A stretch of 64,000 nucleotides of DNA, from assembly GCA_020284085.1 (NCBI GenBank), contig JACEVL010001161.1, positions 3,366,844 to 3,430,843 on the forward strand, read 5' to 3'. Of the stretch, positions 9,800 to 22,176 are shown one piece after another. The DNA comes from Aporrectodea caliginosa. Its lineage: Eukaryota; Annelida; Clitellata; Crassiclitellata; Lumbricidae. The notes beneath the pieces were generated by a model. It ran no database searches. It had not been told where the DNA came from and saw nothing but the letters and a program-made list of their open reading frames with translations. Numbering within the stretch: position 1 is the stretch's first letter; each line of letters opens with the position of its first letter. A program made the position numbers and the translations under genes.

Positions 9800-12300
9800 C
9801 TCCTGATATACGCCTTTCATGTCTGCAGCCGTTATCGACGCCCTCTCTGTCCGATCCGTGTCGCCTGAATGTCCGGATTTCTAAGCCAAACTGTAGCCCA
9901 ATGTTGGCTTAGACAACATAAAAGCCGCAAGTCAGCTGGCTCAAACAGGCAATCGTCCTATTCATATGACACAATATTAAATAACATGGTAGAGTCATTT
10001 GTGTTCGCAACAGGCTTCTTCACACCACAGCTCAAACGAGCAATTGCATGGCCTATTCATGCGTATATGACACACTATTAAACAACATGGTAGACAGGAT
10101 TCTACGTAACACGTAATGACGTTTGCGCTGTAAGCATCTAAGAAAAGGGATCGCATACTGCGCGCCAAGGAACAGCACAGTATGTTAACTTACTAAGTCC
10201 AGGTTAAAACTCTGACTATTAAGCAATCAATCTCAGACGCCAAGCTATGGCGACGTCATGGGGTTTCTTAATGACGTAACCCACAGACGCGGAAGGCCAA
10301 CGCTAGCGCTATAAAAGTTGGAGGGACAATTCATGCAGTTTATATACAGCAAACGACTGGGTGCTAGGAGTGTGATAATTATACGTCCTTAATTTATGCC
10401 CAGGATATAAGTTTAGATAATATCAAGCTTATACGAATGTTTTCGACCACCCTGCCTGACAAAAATAGTTATATCACCATAATAAAAATCTGGAAAGAAT
10501 ATTATGAACTAATGAAACGAATGATTTAGACCTAATTCCAACCCTTTGAAATCGGATAGGCACAGCGGTTGAATTCTCGCATGAGTTCATCCAGCAGTAT
10601 ACACAGCTGATCGTAAGAATTCCATCATTCTGTCTAAGATTAAATCGAATGCACGGAATATGAAGCGATGGATCGACATAACCCAGAATAAACTTACCGA
10701 CAAACAACAATTAATGTCATTAAACTTCGGGAGTACTTCCTAAAAATTGAACTCCTCTGTGAAAGAATCAATAGTTTCGTTCCGATGCTGTAGATTCTTT
10801 CGCTTGGGTGTTTCTGTTGTTTGGCACTGTGTTAGTTTTATCCAAGTGTTGCATGTACTTGTAATATGTATTGTAGGGGAAAGAATAGTTAGTAACTATG
10901 TCCTGACCAATTTTGTCCATTGTATTATTTTCGTAATGGTATCATAATCGTAACCACGACATTTCTAAATCGCTACTTGAAAGTTAAGCGCAGTGCACCA
11001 GCTTATTCAAGAGCGCTGATTTTCGCAACATTCTTTCTTAAAGATTACTTACTGCTCTCTGACTGCCTGAGTGCAAGCCTGCTGATCTTTACGTATGCCT
11101 GTCTATCCGCCTTCTTTCTTTTATCTGCATGACTGTGATGTCTGTCGTATAATATTTACATATCTGAACATTTCTCTATGCGGCCTGCCTTAGTTAGTCT
11201 TGCATGCAGAAACTGTCATCTATCTCACTGTTTATTTTTCTTAAAGATTCGTCATAATATAATATAATATATTTCTTTGCTCTTTTTTGATTTTTTGAAC
11301 CATCATTTATCTGTAGTTTGAGTTAAAATGTTATGTTAGACCTGCTTTTTAATGCAACGCATGTGAAATATATAACATTTTATTCTGGCAATAAGAAGGG
11401 CTAAGACTGGTGAAAAAGAGAGAAACCCAGACAAAAGTGAACCAACTTTTTAGTTAATTTAAATGGGATTGTAGCAGTAATGTTGAACCTATCGTAGCAT
11501 AAGACACATGCAAATGATTTTTTCTTAAAACATAATTCAAGCCAAAATCCTTTTGCGTAGACAAATTCTTTGGCATCTAACCAAGTTACATTCCAGACGT
11601 TAATTTTACTTTCATCTGCATTACTATGCTTGTTAGCACGCATCTATCTTTCTGTCTGTATGATTGTCTGTCTGTCTTTCTTTCTGTATGTCTGTCTTTC
11701 TGTCTGTCTGTCTTCCTGTCTGGCTATCTGTCTGTCTGGAAGATAATCATTTGATTCGCGGCCTTTGCTTAGCAGGGTCAGATGAATCATCGATGTCTCA
11801 GAGGTACGAAACTAGATGTAGGACGATGTTGAGGAAATGTGTTTCGTCGCTGGATTCTTGTGGTTTATTGCACATCAAGGACTTCAAAAACCACTAATGA
11901 TGATTTAAAACTACAAATGAGTCTCTGATGACTTTGCTGACCAAGGCAACAAATATGTGTGCATGTGTGGCATAAACAAATACATGGTATGCACGTATGC
12001 CTGTATGGATGTACGTATAGGCGTAATACAGGCGTATGTATGTATGCATGTGTGTATTATGTGTATGTATGTAAAGACTTTTACTACCTCGTAAAGCGCT
12101 GCCCAGTCTATACCCTGACATGAGCTCTGGAATAATAATTAAAAAAACTACTATAAGGCTTTCAGTTGGTTCGGTAGGCTGCTTTGATGTGTGTCGGATA
12201 TAGGGCAGTGAGTTAAACTGATGTCATTGAGTTTGCCTTTTGTTTGGCGAGGCCTTCAAACGGTGTTTACACGTTGGCCAAGTCGCTCGAAATTAAGGAC
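9800..12300. other. Mostly unique non-coding DNA after the SEA/EGF gene
   Basis: Probably the 3' UTR of the gene at first, with AATAAA near 10480 and 10685. Then comes a LINE tail remnant at 10978 and a degenerate CTGT-rich stretch at 11650-11742. I see no other gene. Confidence 0.5.
10978..11030 (-). mobile_element. LINE 3'-end remnant
   Basis: AAGCGCAGTGCACCAGCTTA then TTCAAGAGCGCTG is the inverse of the 3' end of the LINE family at 29558-30137. Only about 50 bases remain. Confidence 0.5.
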
Positions 12301-12319
12301 ATTAAAAAGCCTTCTCCCA

Positions 12320-13545
12320 TTTGCTTAAAGATGCCTTGAGTCTAACACGTAGAAGCGACCTCGTGGTATGTCTGGGAGATCCTAATGCTGTCTGTGGTTC
12401 AAATAGAAACCTTTGCATCGGAATTTGGAAATTGAATGACAACACGGTAAAGTAACTGGAATTCTGTGCCACTACCAGATTCTGCATTTGTTAGTCTTGG
12501 TATCAGAGGTGAGGTATCCATCGTTTTGCATGGTTTACCAACGATGGTTATACAAAGAGGGAGATCGATAACGTCTTGATGAACACTAGATGGAGGGCTA
12601 CTTCCCTATTATAGCAGAATCTCAGGCAGACTGGAATGTGTTTCAGATCAACGAGCAGTTGTCACTGCTTTTCTTTCCCCCAGGTTCATGATGGTGAACG
12701 GTAGACGCAAAAACGCTCCTTTGAGATTTAACATAAGGCTCCTACAGGATCCCAGTGTCAGAAGAGCTTACGAGGCTGACACAAGGGATCGTTTAATTGC
12801 GACTTACATGTATGTGTAGCATATGTGTAGACTGGGATATCTGTAGAGACGTCATGCATGGGGCATTGGGGCTGCTACTCTGCCACTCTGGGTTACTGAA
12901 GCAAGGAATGGAACAGCAACAGAACACGGGAACAGGTATCTAGGGAAAGAGATGCGAGGCTGGCTGTGAACCATGCTGACTATGTCGTACTCAACAAGGA
13001 GTGCAAGAAGTATGTTAAGGTTAATAAGCAACAGTGGGCCGAGGAGACAGCAAGGTTGGCCGAGGAAAGTTTGGCCCGAGGATGACAAGCGAAGCTTTTG
13101 ACGACTTCAAGTACTTCGAGTCAATTTCCAGAGGATCATTAGTCCGATCTCAGTCATGGATCACGGGATCTGCCTTTGCCCTGCAGTAGCTAAACTGGCA
13201 GATGCTGCAAGCATTATGAGCTATCGCTCAACCGCCCTGAATAGGCAACTTGACACTTTAGACATGCGGTGCCTCAGGAAGATCCTGAGATTATACCTTC
13301 ATGGACCTTGTCAGCTAGTAAAGAGAACTGCAAGAAAACCAGGCTCTCTCACAGTTCGGAAACGCAGTCTCAGCTATTTTGGGCTCGTCGCACGGGCTGT
13401 GAAACCACCGAAGAGTCACCTGGACCACAACTGGAGACAACGCGGCTGACCTAAGACCACTTGGACCAGAGTCGTTGAGGAGGTTATCGCAGATTTAAAG
13501 TTCGGCCTTCATACAGCATGAAGGAAGACTCAGGACAAACAGCTT
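12320..13545 (+). pseudogene. LINE with endonuclease and C-terminal remnants
   Basis: The first half carries apurinic-type endonuclease text in broken frames: VVCLGDPNAVCG, FCATTRFCIC, HRFAWFTNDGYTKREIDNVL and then a degraded S-x-D-H region followed by SCHCFSF. The second half reads STALNRQLDTLDMRCLRKIL and, after LTVRKRSLSYFG, TTWTRVVEEVIADLKFGLHT. These are the C-terminal features of the same LINE type. The RT core between them is mostly missing. Many stops are present. Confidence 0.7.
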
Positions 13546-13639
13546 GGCATTGATATGTATATTTTCATACGGCTCAGCTGAGTTAACATAGCATAACAAC
13601 GGTTTAAAGTGATTCAGACGTGTAGTCTGTGTTAGAACC

Positions 13640-13955
13640 GCTGCAAGTTATCCTGTAATGCCTAGTAGACAGTACTGTAGCCTATCTCTCCTATAGCTTC
13701 CTCTTAAAAGCTGTGATAGTGTCCACTGAGACCGTTCTATCATCTAGCTCATTCCACAGGCCCACAACTCTTGCACCGAAGAATTTCTGCCCTAATGTTC
13801 CTTTCGGATTCTTAAATAATTTATACCTATGTCCCTCAGTTGCCTTGTTTGGTGCTAATTAAAAAATCTCCCCTGCACTGCCTCCTTTCCAGTAATAATC
13901 CTGTAGGCTTCAATTAGGCTCCTCTGCTCCTCATTCTCTCTAATGTTGTTAGCAA
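13640..13955 (-). pseudogene. LINE reverse transcriptase C-terminal fragment
   Basis: On the minus strand: QRSLIEAYRIITGKEAVQGR, then APNKATEGHRYKLFKNPKGT, then GARVVGLWNELDDRTVSVDT and ITAFKRKL and stop. This is the classic C-terminal order (RGHRYKLF, R-V-V-x-x-W-N-x-L, F-K-x-x-L) of CR1/jockey-like polymerases. Confidence 0.8.
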
Positions 13956-13961
13956 AGTACC

Positions 13962-14033
13962 GGGGTTCGAACCTGCGACCTTTAGGCTCTGGTTCAAGAA
14001 TTTACCCAACCTCTCTACTAGATAAGCCAAATG
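13962..14033 (-). mobile_element. tRNA-like SINE head
   Basis: On the minus strand, GGCTTATCTAGTAGAGAGGT resembles an A box and GGTCGCAGGTTCGAACCCCG is a B box with stem. The T-arm is intact and the acceptor stem is not. Confidence 0.45.
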
Positions 14034-14479
14034 ACAAGAGCTAGTTAAATGACACGAGTTAGTTACCAGCTGCAGGATAAGTTGGTTTGTAAGGCGTAAG
14101 GCCTAGATGGCTTAAGGTAACACGTACGCGAGGGTTACATGGCTTAAGGGTAAGAGTTATAATTAAGGGCATTAAGGCGTGAGGGTAATATGGCCGAGGG
14201 GTAACAAAGGGCGAGGCTTATGGCGCCGCTGTATATAATAGACGGGTGTTCAGACAAAACAAGATAGGGTGCCAATCGGTCTGTGTTTATGACATATGTT
14301 GAGGAAACAGAAGATTTATGAGTGGTCGACTGTGTTTTTCTTCGCTTTTTATCTGCTCCGTTTCGTCAGCGTTATGAGATCTGTCGTCGTTTCTTGATCA
14401 TCGTTTGCGGCGGGGACTCTTTTCTCTTCTTCTTCTTTTTGTTGTTGTTATTGCTGTCTCGGCTACAGCGGCGCACAAG

Positions 14480-14480
<1 letters not shown>

Positions 14481-14548
<68 letters not shown>
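14481..14548. repeat. CT dinucleotide microsatellite
   Basis: About 33 CT units. Confidence 0.97.
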
Positions 14549-14550
<2 letters not shown>

Positions 14551-14804
14551 CACTCACAACAATAGAGCGACAGCGGCAATCATTGCACAACTGACGGCAG
14601 GCAGCAATAAATCAAAACCCTGTGTGAAGTATGGTCGCACATTTACACTAAATATAAATATATAGATAAATACATAAGTTATGTATAAATAGACAAATTT
14701 ACAGATATACAATACACATTCGCATGAGCATGCACGTGATTCATATAGCACTTAAAGGGCCCTGGTTGGTGCAGCTATACTTAAAAGGCGATATATATAT
14801 AAGG

Positions 14805-15012
14805 GTCCCGATAGCGCATTGGATAACACACTTGCGTAGAGAGCGAGAGGTACCGAGTTCGAGTCCCGTAGGGCGGATATGCTTTGTAGGCTGCTATTAG
14901 CGCCTTAGTATTGCAGGCTGTCTGTTCTGTTAGTAGTTAAGATTGTTTCAATTGCATAACATGTAAATGTACAGCGCAATGCGTTTGTCAGGCGCTTGAT
15001 TAAAGAACAGAT
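14805..15012 (+). mobile_element. tRNA-derived SINE with TA/TTA tail, complete copy
   Basis: The head (14806-14878) has tRNA-like boxes: GATAGCGCATTGGATAACAC and GAGTTCGAGTCCCG. The body ends AGGCGCTTGATTAAAGAACA then GATTATTATATATAT. The last hundred bases recur at 49138-49237. Confidence 0.75.
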
Positions 15013-15469
15013 TATTATATATATATATATATATACAGTGTCTAGATATAGGGCCTACATACACAGTGTGCCTCTCATATTATGTGTATATAGAATATAA
15101 TAAATCCTTTAATCATTCAATCAATTAATCAATTTATTGAACACCAGTTATAATAAAAACAATCAATATGTCAGTCACTCAAGTAAAGTATTAGTAGGCT
15201 TTAGGCATTCAAAGGCGAGACCAGAAGTTTCCCGCTAGTTTCTTTTGAAAGAAATCATGACGGCATTTTCAATAGTTTCATAATTCATCAGGTTCTGTTA
15301 AATTTATAAATTATGTTAGCCAAATATTTTCCTTTCATTTAACACTTTTAATGTCATTATATTGTACAAGTCGTTTATACGTGTAACAGGAAAGAAATAA
15401 AATATTAATTTAATTCTAATTTTATATTTAAAAACAACGGTGTGTATTCATATATTTAAGTGCAAGTGT

Positions 15470-15685
15470 ATATGTAGAAGAGAGGGAATATGCTTGGAGA
15501 AAGACATCATGCAGGGCACAATGCCGGGAAATCGGAAAAGAGGAAGACCGAGAATAAACTGGTTGGGCAACATAAAAGAATGGACTGTATTGACAATGGA
15601 GGAATTGATAAGACTGACGGAAGACAGGAGACGCTGGAGGAATATTGTTCATGATGCGGCCGACCCTCGAAACGAGGATGGCTGA
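15470..15685 (+). pseudogene. LINE C-terminal fragment (RTE-like)
   Basis: LEKDIMQGTMPGNRKRGRPR, INWLGNIKEWTVLTMEELIR and LTEDRRRWRNIVHDAADPRN, then stop. This is the recurrent C-terminal segment of many animal LINE polymerases: KRGRPR-x-x-W, then DR-x-x-WR-x-x-V-H-x-A. Only this end is present. Confidence 0.75.
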
Positions 15686-16654
15686 GAACAGAACAGAACA
15701 GTATAATTATGCCTGTCATAGACATACTTTTCTGTGTCTCTTATTCGCTCATGCAAAAGACCGTTCCCACACTCCAATTGAGACACTTCGTAGAGCCCAT
15801 CAAACAGAGCTGATCGGATTTGCACAAATTCAATTTGCGACCCTATAGTAGGCCGATAAAGTTGCTGGGAAGTTTTCTGAACTCCAGAACCTTAGAGTCC
15901 TCAAATATAGGCTACTACCAATGCAGTAGTCTATCTATAGGCTAGGCCTATATACGCACAATATGCATACGCGTAAATGTTGCTCTCTTTTTATGCATGC
16001 ATGAGTCAGTATTCAGTAGCCTAATTATGCATGTACGCAACCAACAGCTGATCAAAGCAGACACCCATTTGAAACTGTACGGTCGTAGTGGGACTATACG
16101 TAGGCCTATACGTTCGCGTAACCAATAGGCGTCTGCATGTACACTGATGCGTATACATGCAGTGGTGTATGTCTGCCTGCTTGTACTTAGTCCAGCCTAT
16201 ATATAGACCGTATACCTGCCTAAAGCAACGACATCTATCGACAGACCCAAGCATAACCGGACATTTTTTATCTGTGTTTAGACCTAATTATGGAGTCGTT
16301 TGATAGTTATAGGTTGCGCAGCATGCATAATTGTAGTCACCGCTACGCAAAAACATGCAGTTTTTAGACCAGATAGCCCTACACATGGGCATATACACAC
16401 ATGTGCTTGACCTATATGGTTCTATAGGTGGACACATATAATAATAATAGATCTATAGACTCATGCAAGCAGACAGTTTTTAATTGATATAAAATATCTA
16501 AATGATGTAATATCCGTCGGTTTGACTCTCACCAGTTGTGACTTTTAGAGCTTAGCAGAGTGATTTCTCACTCATGAACTTATTGTTTTTAAATAACCCT
16601 TATGCCATTTAGGTAAGCTTTTGTGAAGTACTTTGTGAGGTGTCTAGGTAATTA

Positions 16655-16800
16655 TAGGGTGACCGGCGAGATGAGTCCTATGTGACTTCACCGGTAGCCC
16701 ACCACTCGGTTTGTAAAATTTGTGTATTGTCATTTTGCTTTATTTTGTGGTGAATAAACTACTTACTTACTTACTTACTAACTAACTAACTAACTAACTA
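16655..16800 (+). mobile_element. Retroposon 3' end with TTAC/TAAC tail
   Basis: A short segment ends TTTGTGGTGAATAAACTACT and is followed by TTAC and then TAAC tandem units (about 16766-16800). This is the usual finish of a CR1-like LINE or SINE. Confidence 0.4.
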
Positions 16801-17919
16801 CAGTAACTGTTTAATTTTGGAGTGCCTGTAGTAATGCAATGTATTAATAGATGTAACGTGCTGTGATAAAGCAAGTAAACTTGTTAAACAACTTAGGGAC
16901 TAATTCTCATAAGTACACCGTGCTATAATTTTTTTATAAGAACAGGCAGATAAGGCTACTGTATCAGGTGTAAGTGTTCGCAAAGCAGCTAAGGAAATCA
17001 ACGAAGCGAGTCTGACGGCTTATGTATGGGTTCTTGAGAAATGATAGACGTCTGGACTGTGAAAATGACGGCGTGTATGATTCTATAGCCTGAGTTTCAG
17101 TGCAAATAAGTCGAAATGGGAGAACAGAATTGCAAGAGGGTTTTTTGATGGTCGCAATTTCCTAATCTTTGGTTACGCTTGCTGCATGTGTCAGATGTAG
17201 AAATCGAGTTTTTCTCAGTTTGTAAGATAGGCAAAAAATATTTATGGACCTGCCTTTTATGGTGCTCATTTTCAGTACATCGAATTTAATTAAGCCGTTG
17301 AATGATCAATGCCAATAAGTTACCCTCCCAAACCGGTTTGGTTGAGGTTTGCCGGTTGCAAACCGGAGATGAAAAGTATATGATAATTGACAGTATCAGA
17401 AGCGGCAAAAAGAGTTTAAAATATAAGCAGTTACCTTTCTTTTGTTCATAGGTTGGTTGTTAACGGAGTTATGCGGTTGTGACCTGTAGGTCATTAGAGT
17501 GCAGTTTCAGAGCGTCATCAATATAATAACACAGAATGTAGCGTAGGCGTCAGCAGCTAAAGAAATCAGACAAAGAAAACGTGTTTTAGGTGCACGAACT
17601 GAATAACACGAAGGAAAGTATCTAGGTAGGCTAATAGACCTACCAACGTTCGGTTAGCACGAAGAATTCTCTGTACACCGATGCACGATCGAAATCAATA
17701 AAAGTGTAAAAGATTGTTAGCAGAATGATCTAATTCACTCAGCGAAACATAATGACCTACAATAAAGTTTCAATACAACACAGAATTAAAGACTCATTCT
17801 TTGCATTTTGTAAACAGTTATGGCAATGAAATGTGATGTTCAGACAAGGTTTGAGGGTGGGGTGCCCGAGCGAAGTAACGCTTACGTTTTGGCGTACAAT
17901 GTATGTCCTTTAGCAGTGA

Positions 17920-18890
17920 TCGACAGAAGTTAACTACTGTAGTTGACAGCTAGCAATTAAACCAGTGTGTGAACAATTAAATGGGTTGGCTAACTACTTT
18001 TCTAAAGTACCGGTAACTGCAACTAGTAGTTCATATTAAAAACTGTAATTTGCAGTTAAATAGGCCCATATAATTATTTTTCAAGAAAGACAATATCCCG
18101 TTGTGTCCCAACATTATTTTTTGTCGCAGTTGGCAACAGCGGATGTTAGATTGCATTTCCGGTTATACAGTGGCGGTCCTGATGATGAATTAGTAACATG
18201 ATAATGTATATCGCATCGTATCTGAGAATTTGTAAAGCGCTTCTTACAGTAGCCTACTACTGTAGCTATTCAGAGGCGCTCTCAGCGTGACAGCCCGGGG
18301 AAATAAGAAAGTTTTAATAGTTCATCATTGCTTCAAAAATACAGCCGAAAAGTAAAAGTGCAAACGAAAAATTTACAGGTGCATGCATGTACAATTGTAC
18401 AGGTCCAAGAAAATATTTTTGGAAAATTCTTTAAGGCTTCTCCGAGATACTTCTTCAATTCTGACTCTAAGTCGTGACATTCACTGTTCAGACTTTGTCA
18501 GATTTACAGACTTGCCCAATGCCCATGCAGACACAGCGAGTGTGGTATGTGTAGGCTATTCAGCTCGCTGTTTTTAAATTCTTTCTCTCGGTGTTGCCAA
18601 TGTCAGCCCTTGTAATGTGCATACTCGACATTATTTACAGAACATTGCATATTGTTTTACTTTAAGGTGAAGACTAACAATCAATTATCATTCGATTTGC
18701 AATCAATGACACCTATCGTTCAACAGTTTTTCTCATCTTGCGTCACGAGCAAAAGATATTACAAAAGTAGTCATACAAGTAGGTAACTTGTTTAAAAAAA
18801 CCAATTAAAAACTACGGTACTAATTAAACTGCCTGAAAGTAGTTAGAGAGTAGTTGAACTGTTTTTAAAGTAGTGTCCATCATTTAGGGA
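17920..18890. other. Region bounded by TAACTAC/GTAGTTA-rich ends
   Basis: The left boundary (about 17925-18060) contains GTTAACTACTGTAGTTGACA and GCTAACTACTTTTCTAAAGT. The right boundary (about 18830-18890) contains GAAAGTAGTTAGAGAGTAGT and TTTTTAAAGTAGTGTCC, roughly inverse. It may be an old DNA transposon. No coding remnant. Confidence 0.3.
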
Positions 18891-19227
18891 CATTTAAACG
18901 CGACCTCTTACTGCTGTTATATAAGAGCAGCGATTGATTGAACTCATCGACTGCCATAGGCTACTGAGTACTAATTCTCAGCCAAGTGGCCATCGTTGCT
19001 GTGTGCACGCGTTGTGGGCTTTTTTCGGCTGTGCATCTGCTGTTGACAAAGGCGAATGTTGATGCATGAGCTTCGGTCGTCGTTTTTATCAACCGAGCGA
19101 CGTCGTCGGTCGGCCAATGTGACTCTGTTCTCGTCTGCAGTCTGTGTGTGTGCGTCGCTCAGCAGTTACCCATGCACCTCGCATTCATCGACCGTCAGAC
19201 CGATCGACCACGTGTGCCTGTGACGAA

Positions 19228-19292
19228 CGAGGAACAGAAGGAGGAGGAGGAGGACTAGGAGGAGGAGGACTAGGAGGAGGAGGAGGCCGAAC
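19228..19292. repeat. GGAGGA repeat in a CpG-rich stretch
   Basis: GAGGAGGAGGAGGACTAGGA units within about 300 bases (19000-19320) richer in CpG than the flanks. This could mark a promoter or first exon, but no coding frame or start-site motif supports that. Confidence 0.6.
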
Positions 19293-20648
19293 CGAGCAGC
19301 CTGCCAAGGTAGCAGCAAATGGCTGATTGCAGTCGCACCACACATATTGAGACGTATTTGCGAAGATGACTGACTATACGACGGTGGCATAGAAGATATC
19401 TCTCCGCTATTATATAGACGGTCTCGTTCTGTAGAGGCTGCAGTGTCTAAGAGACACATTCACCGTCGTCTCTGCGTCTTCAGGCATTCGTGGCTTCTTC
19501 GTCTCTGCTATTATTACGTCTAATATATTATTACTGAAGTTATAGCAGCTATTCAAACGATCGGTCGATGACCTCTTTAGTAATGTACACCATTGGGTGA
19601 TGGGCGGATGCAAATAGATCTTCTATATTATCATACGTCTGATTGGCTTAAGCACCAGCTGTTCCTCCTTTGGTTCCTAAAGCGGAACAACCGTTTCTCT
19701 GACTAGGTAAGCTCACTGATTTTCCTCATGTGATTAAATGCAGATGTACTTCGAAACTATACTTTAAAATGATATTAGGCCTATAATACACAGTCCTTAC
19801 ACAATAATTGAAAAAATGACCAGTGTTACATGCTGTTGTAGGCCTAACGTAGCATAATCGAAGGACCTCTGGAACGCTCCTATTAAATACCCAGCTGACA
19901 TAAGACAGCGAGAGAGGTCAAGAGACAGCGCCAAGAGCCAGAAGCTTTAGTTAACGCACTGCTTGACCTCGTTGGTAACCCCAATTAGGCCATTAGGTAA
20001 CCAGCAAACTCTAGTTTGGCCTTTAACAACCCATCTTAGGCCATAATTACCATATTAAGCAATAAGCAGCCCAGGTTAGGCATATGGGCCATTACCAAGC
20101 CAAGTAAGACCCACGATTAATCCACCTTAACCAGCTGGACCATTATAACAACCCTATTAGACAATGTGTGCGATCAGACATATAGGCGTATATTGTTTGT
20201 TCTATTATAATTTATGAACCACTGAGAACCGTTGTCATCTGTCGCAAATTTCCCAATTTAGACAGAACTTGAGTCATAGTATTTTCTCTGTAGTATTAAC
20301 TAATTTGTCTGACTTTGTTGAAAACTGAACTTTGGCATAAGATCCACTCATTCCACTGAACCGCGTAATTTCAGCTTCTTTGGACTTCCTAGTACAAGTA
20401 TAATTATAGACTAATTGTAGACCTGCTGTTCCACGTCAGCATTTCTCATAATTATTTCATCGAACACCTGAATCCTTTGCTAAAATTTTTTTGGATGTTG
20501 TACCACGCAGCTTGAAGTGTTTGATTGATGAGACTTGAGCTATGCTCATTAGTCGTTAGATTCAGAGCCCAGACCTTGATCAGCTGTCATTCACACCTTG
20601 GTCTCATTATATGAGCTGTATTTAGATAAATGCCTTCCTTTAACTTAA

Positions 20649-20673
20649 ATATGTATGTATGTATGTATGTATG

Positions 20674-20707
<34 letters not shown>

Positions 20708-21056
20708 TGTATGTATGTATGTATGTATGCATGTATGTATGTATGTATGTATGTATGTATGTATGTATGACGTATGTATGTATGTATGTATGTATGTATG
20801 TATGTATGTATGTATGTATGTATGTATGTATGTATGTATGTATGTATGTATGTATGTATGTATGTATGTATGTATGTATGTATGTATGTATGTATGTATG
20901 TATGTATGTATGTATGTATGTATGTATGTATGTATGTATGTATGTATGTATGTATGTATGTATGTATGTATGTATGTATGTATGTATGTATGTATGTATG
21001 TATGTATGTATGTATGTATGTATGTATGTATGTATGTATGTATGTATGTATGCATG
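20649..21056. repeat. Giant TATG microsatellite, left part
   Basis: About 100 TATG units with a few variants (TATA, GCATG, and one ACG interruption at 20770). It is the left part of an array that resumes at 22119-22176 and 23412-23559 on the far sides of two transposons. Confidence 0.97.
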
Positions 21057-22118
21057 TTAGGGTGGTTCTTAAAAATAAAAGTTTGAAACTAATGTTCGCC
21101 AAGGTTCCATTTGGTTCCATTCCATCCAGAAACATCACACAAAAAGTTGTATGAAAAAATTTTAATATTTAGGACTGCCACAACACCATCAAAGTTTCAC
21201 CCTTTATCAAATATAGGAGCACTCGAACAGTAAGCATAATAGTTGTAATCAACCATGAAAAGTGAACACTTAAACCAGGAATAAATTCAACTGCCTGTAG
21301 TAGGTCCAGATTACAGCACAATTACATTTATTGCATGCCTGGTTACTAGTGATTACACTGATTAGTGATTAAAATTATTTATTAGAGTTATTATTATTAT
21401 TGAGGAAATGGTAAAACGTTAATAACTTCTACAAATATGGGCATATTCTGAAAATTAACACATCATTTTATTCAGTTTTAAGAGCTCTTTCTAGCGGTAT
21501 ATTGCATGGCAGTTAATTAGTTTTCAATTAGAATATTTTACAAGAAAACCTACAATTTTCTCGAAAAACGCTTTGTCTCGTAACTTTGGCCCTCTGGTGG
21601 GGGCGGAAGACATTAATATTTTTTTAAAGATTTGAACAGTGTTTGATCCATGCCATTAGGCAACTTTGGGTTGCTATTACTTTTCGAATTTCTAATTTTC
21701 GCTTATTTTCCATTCCACCCTTTTGTGTATGCTTGTTCGAATAGATTTGTGGTTATCGGTCTCAGGAACTCACGGATCAAATACCACTAAAATACTAATA
21801 AAAATTGATAATAAACAATCAACGAGAACATAAACATTGTAGAAATTATTTTTAAGTTGTGCTTAACTAAAATCATCCAGCTTTTCTGTTGAAAACTAAA
21901 CATAGGTCAAAAAATGCGAATCAAATACATTTACTCGAAATGACGAAAATTATTTGTAAAAGTCAAAATTTCAAAGACGTTGTGGCAGTCCTAGATATTG
22001 TTCAATCCTGATCATTTTTGGGCTACATTACTTCTAAACCAATTGGCACGGAATGCCGGGTTGGCGAAAGTAAACAACTGAAGTTGAAAATTTTCCATTA
22101 GAGATGCAACCACCCTAA
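21057..22118. mobile_element. DNA element with long degenerate inverted repeats, family unknown
   Basis: It begins TTAGGGTGGTT and ends AACCACCCTAA, and both ends are embedded in TATG microsatellite. A second perfect inverted pair lies at nearly equal distances inside: GGACTGCCACAAC at 21172-21184 and GTTGTGGCAGTCC at 21979-21991. Weaker inverted similarity lies between them and the ends, so the terminal repeats are at least about 130 bp. ATGT on both sides could be the target duplication but is ambiguous in this repeat. No transposase remnant is visible. I cannot assign a superfamily. Confidence 0.7.
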
Positions 22119-22176
22119 TGTATGTATGTATGTATGTATGTATGTATGTATGTATGTATGTACGTATGTATGTATG
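22119..22176. repeat. TATG microsatellite, middle part
   Basis: About 14 TATG units between the inverted-repeat element and the hAT element. Confidence 0.95.

Larger units (their letters stand above)
15860..20640. other. Mostly unique AT-rich DNA
   Basis: Contains one retroposon tail (16655-16800), the TAACTAC-bounded region (17920-18890), the CpG-rich GGAGGA stretch near 19 kb and loose TAGGCC-rich text at 19980-20160. No gene recognised. Confidence 0.5.

Noticed and set aside
20080..20160. Loose repeats of TTAGGCCAT/AAC text as a minisatellite
   Set aside because: The period is irregular and the similarity too weak to call a repeat unit.
20587..21154. Long frames of IHTY or MYVC repeats on both strands
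   Set aside because: They are translations of the TATG microsatellite. The period of four gives open frames in all phases; the same applies at 4843-5138, 23413-23622 and 29967-30491.
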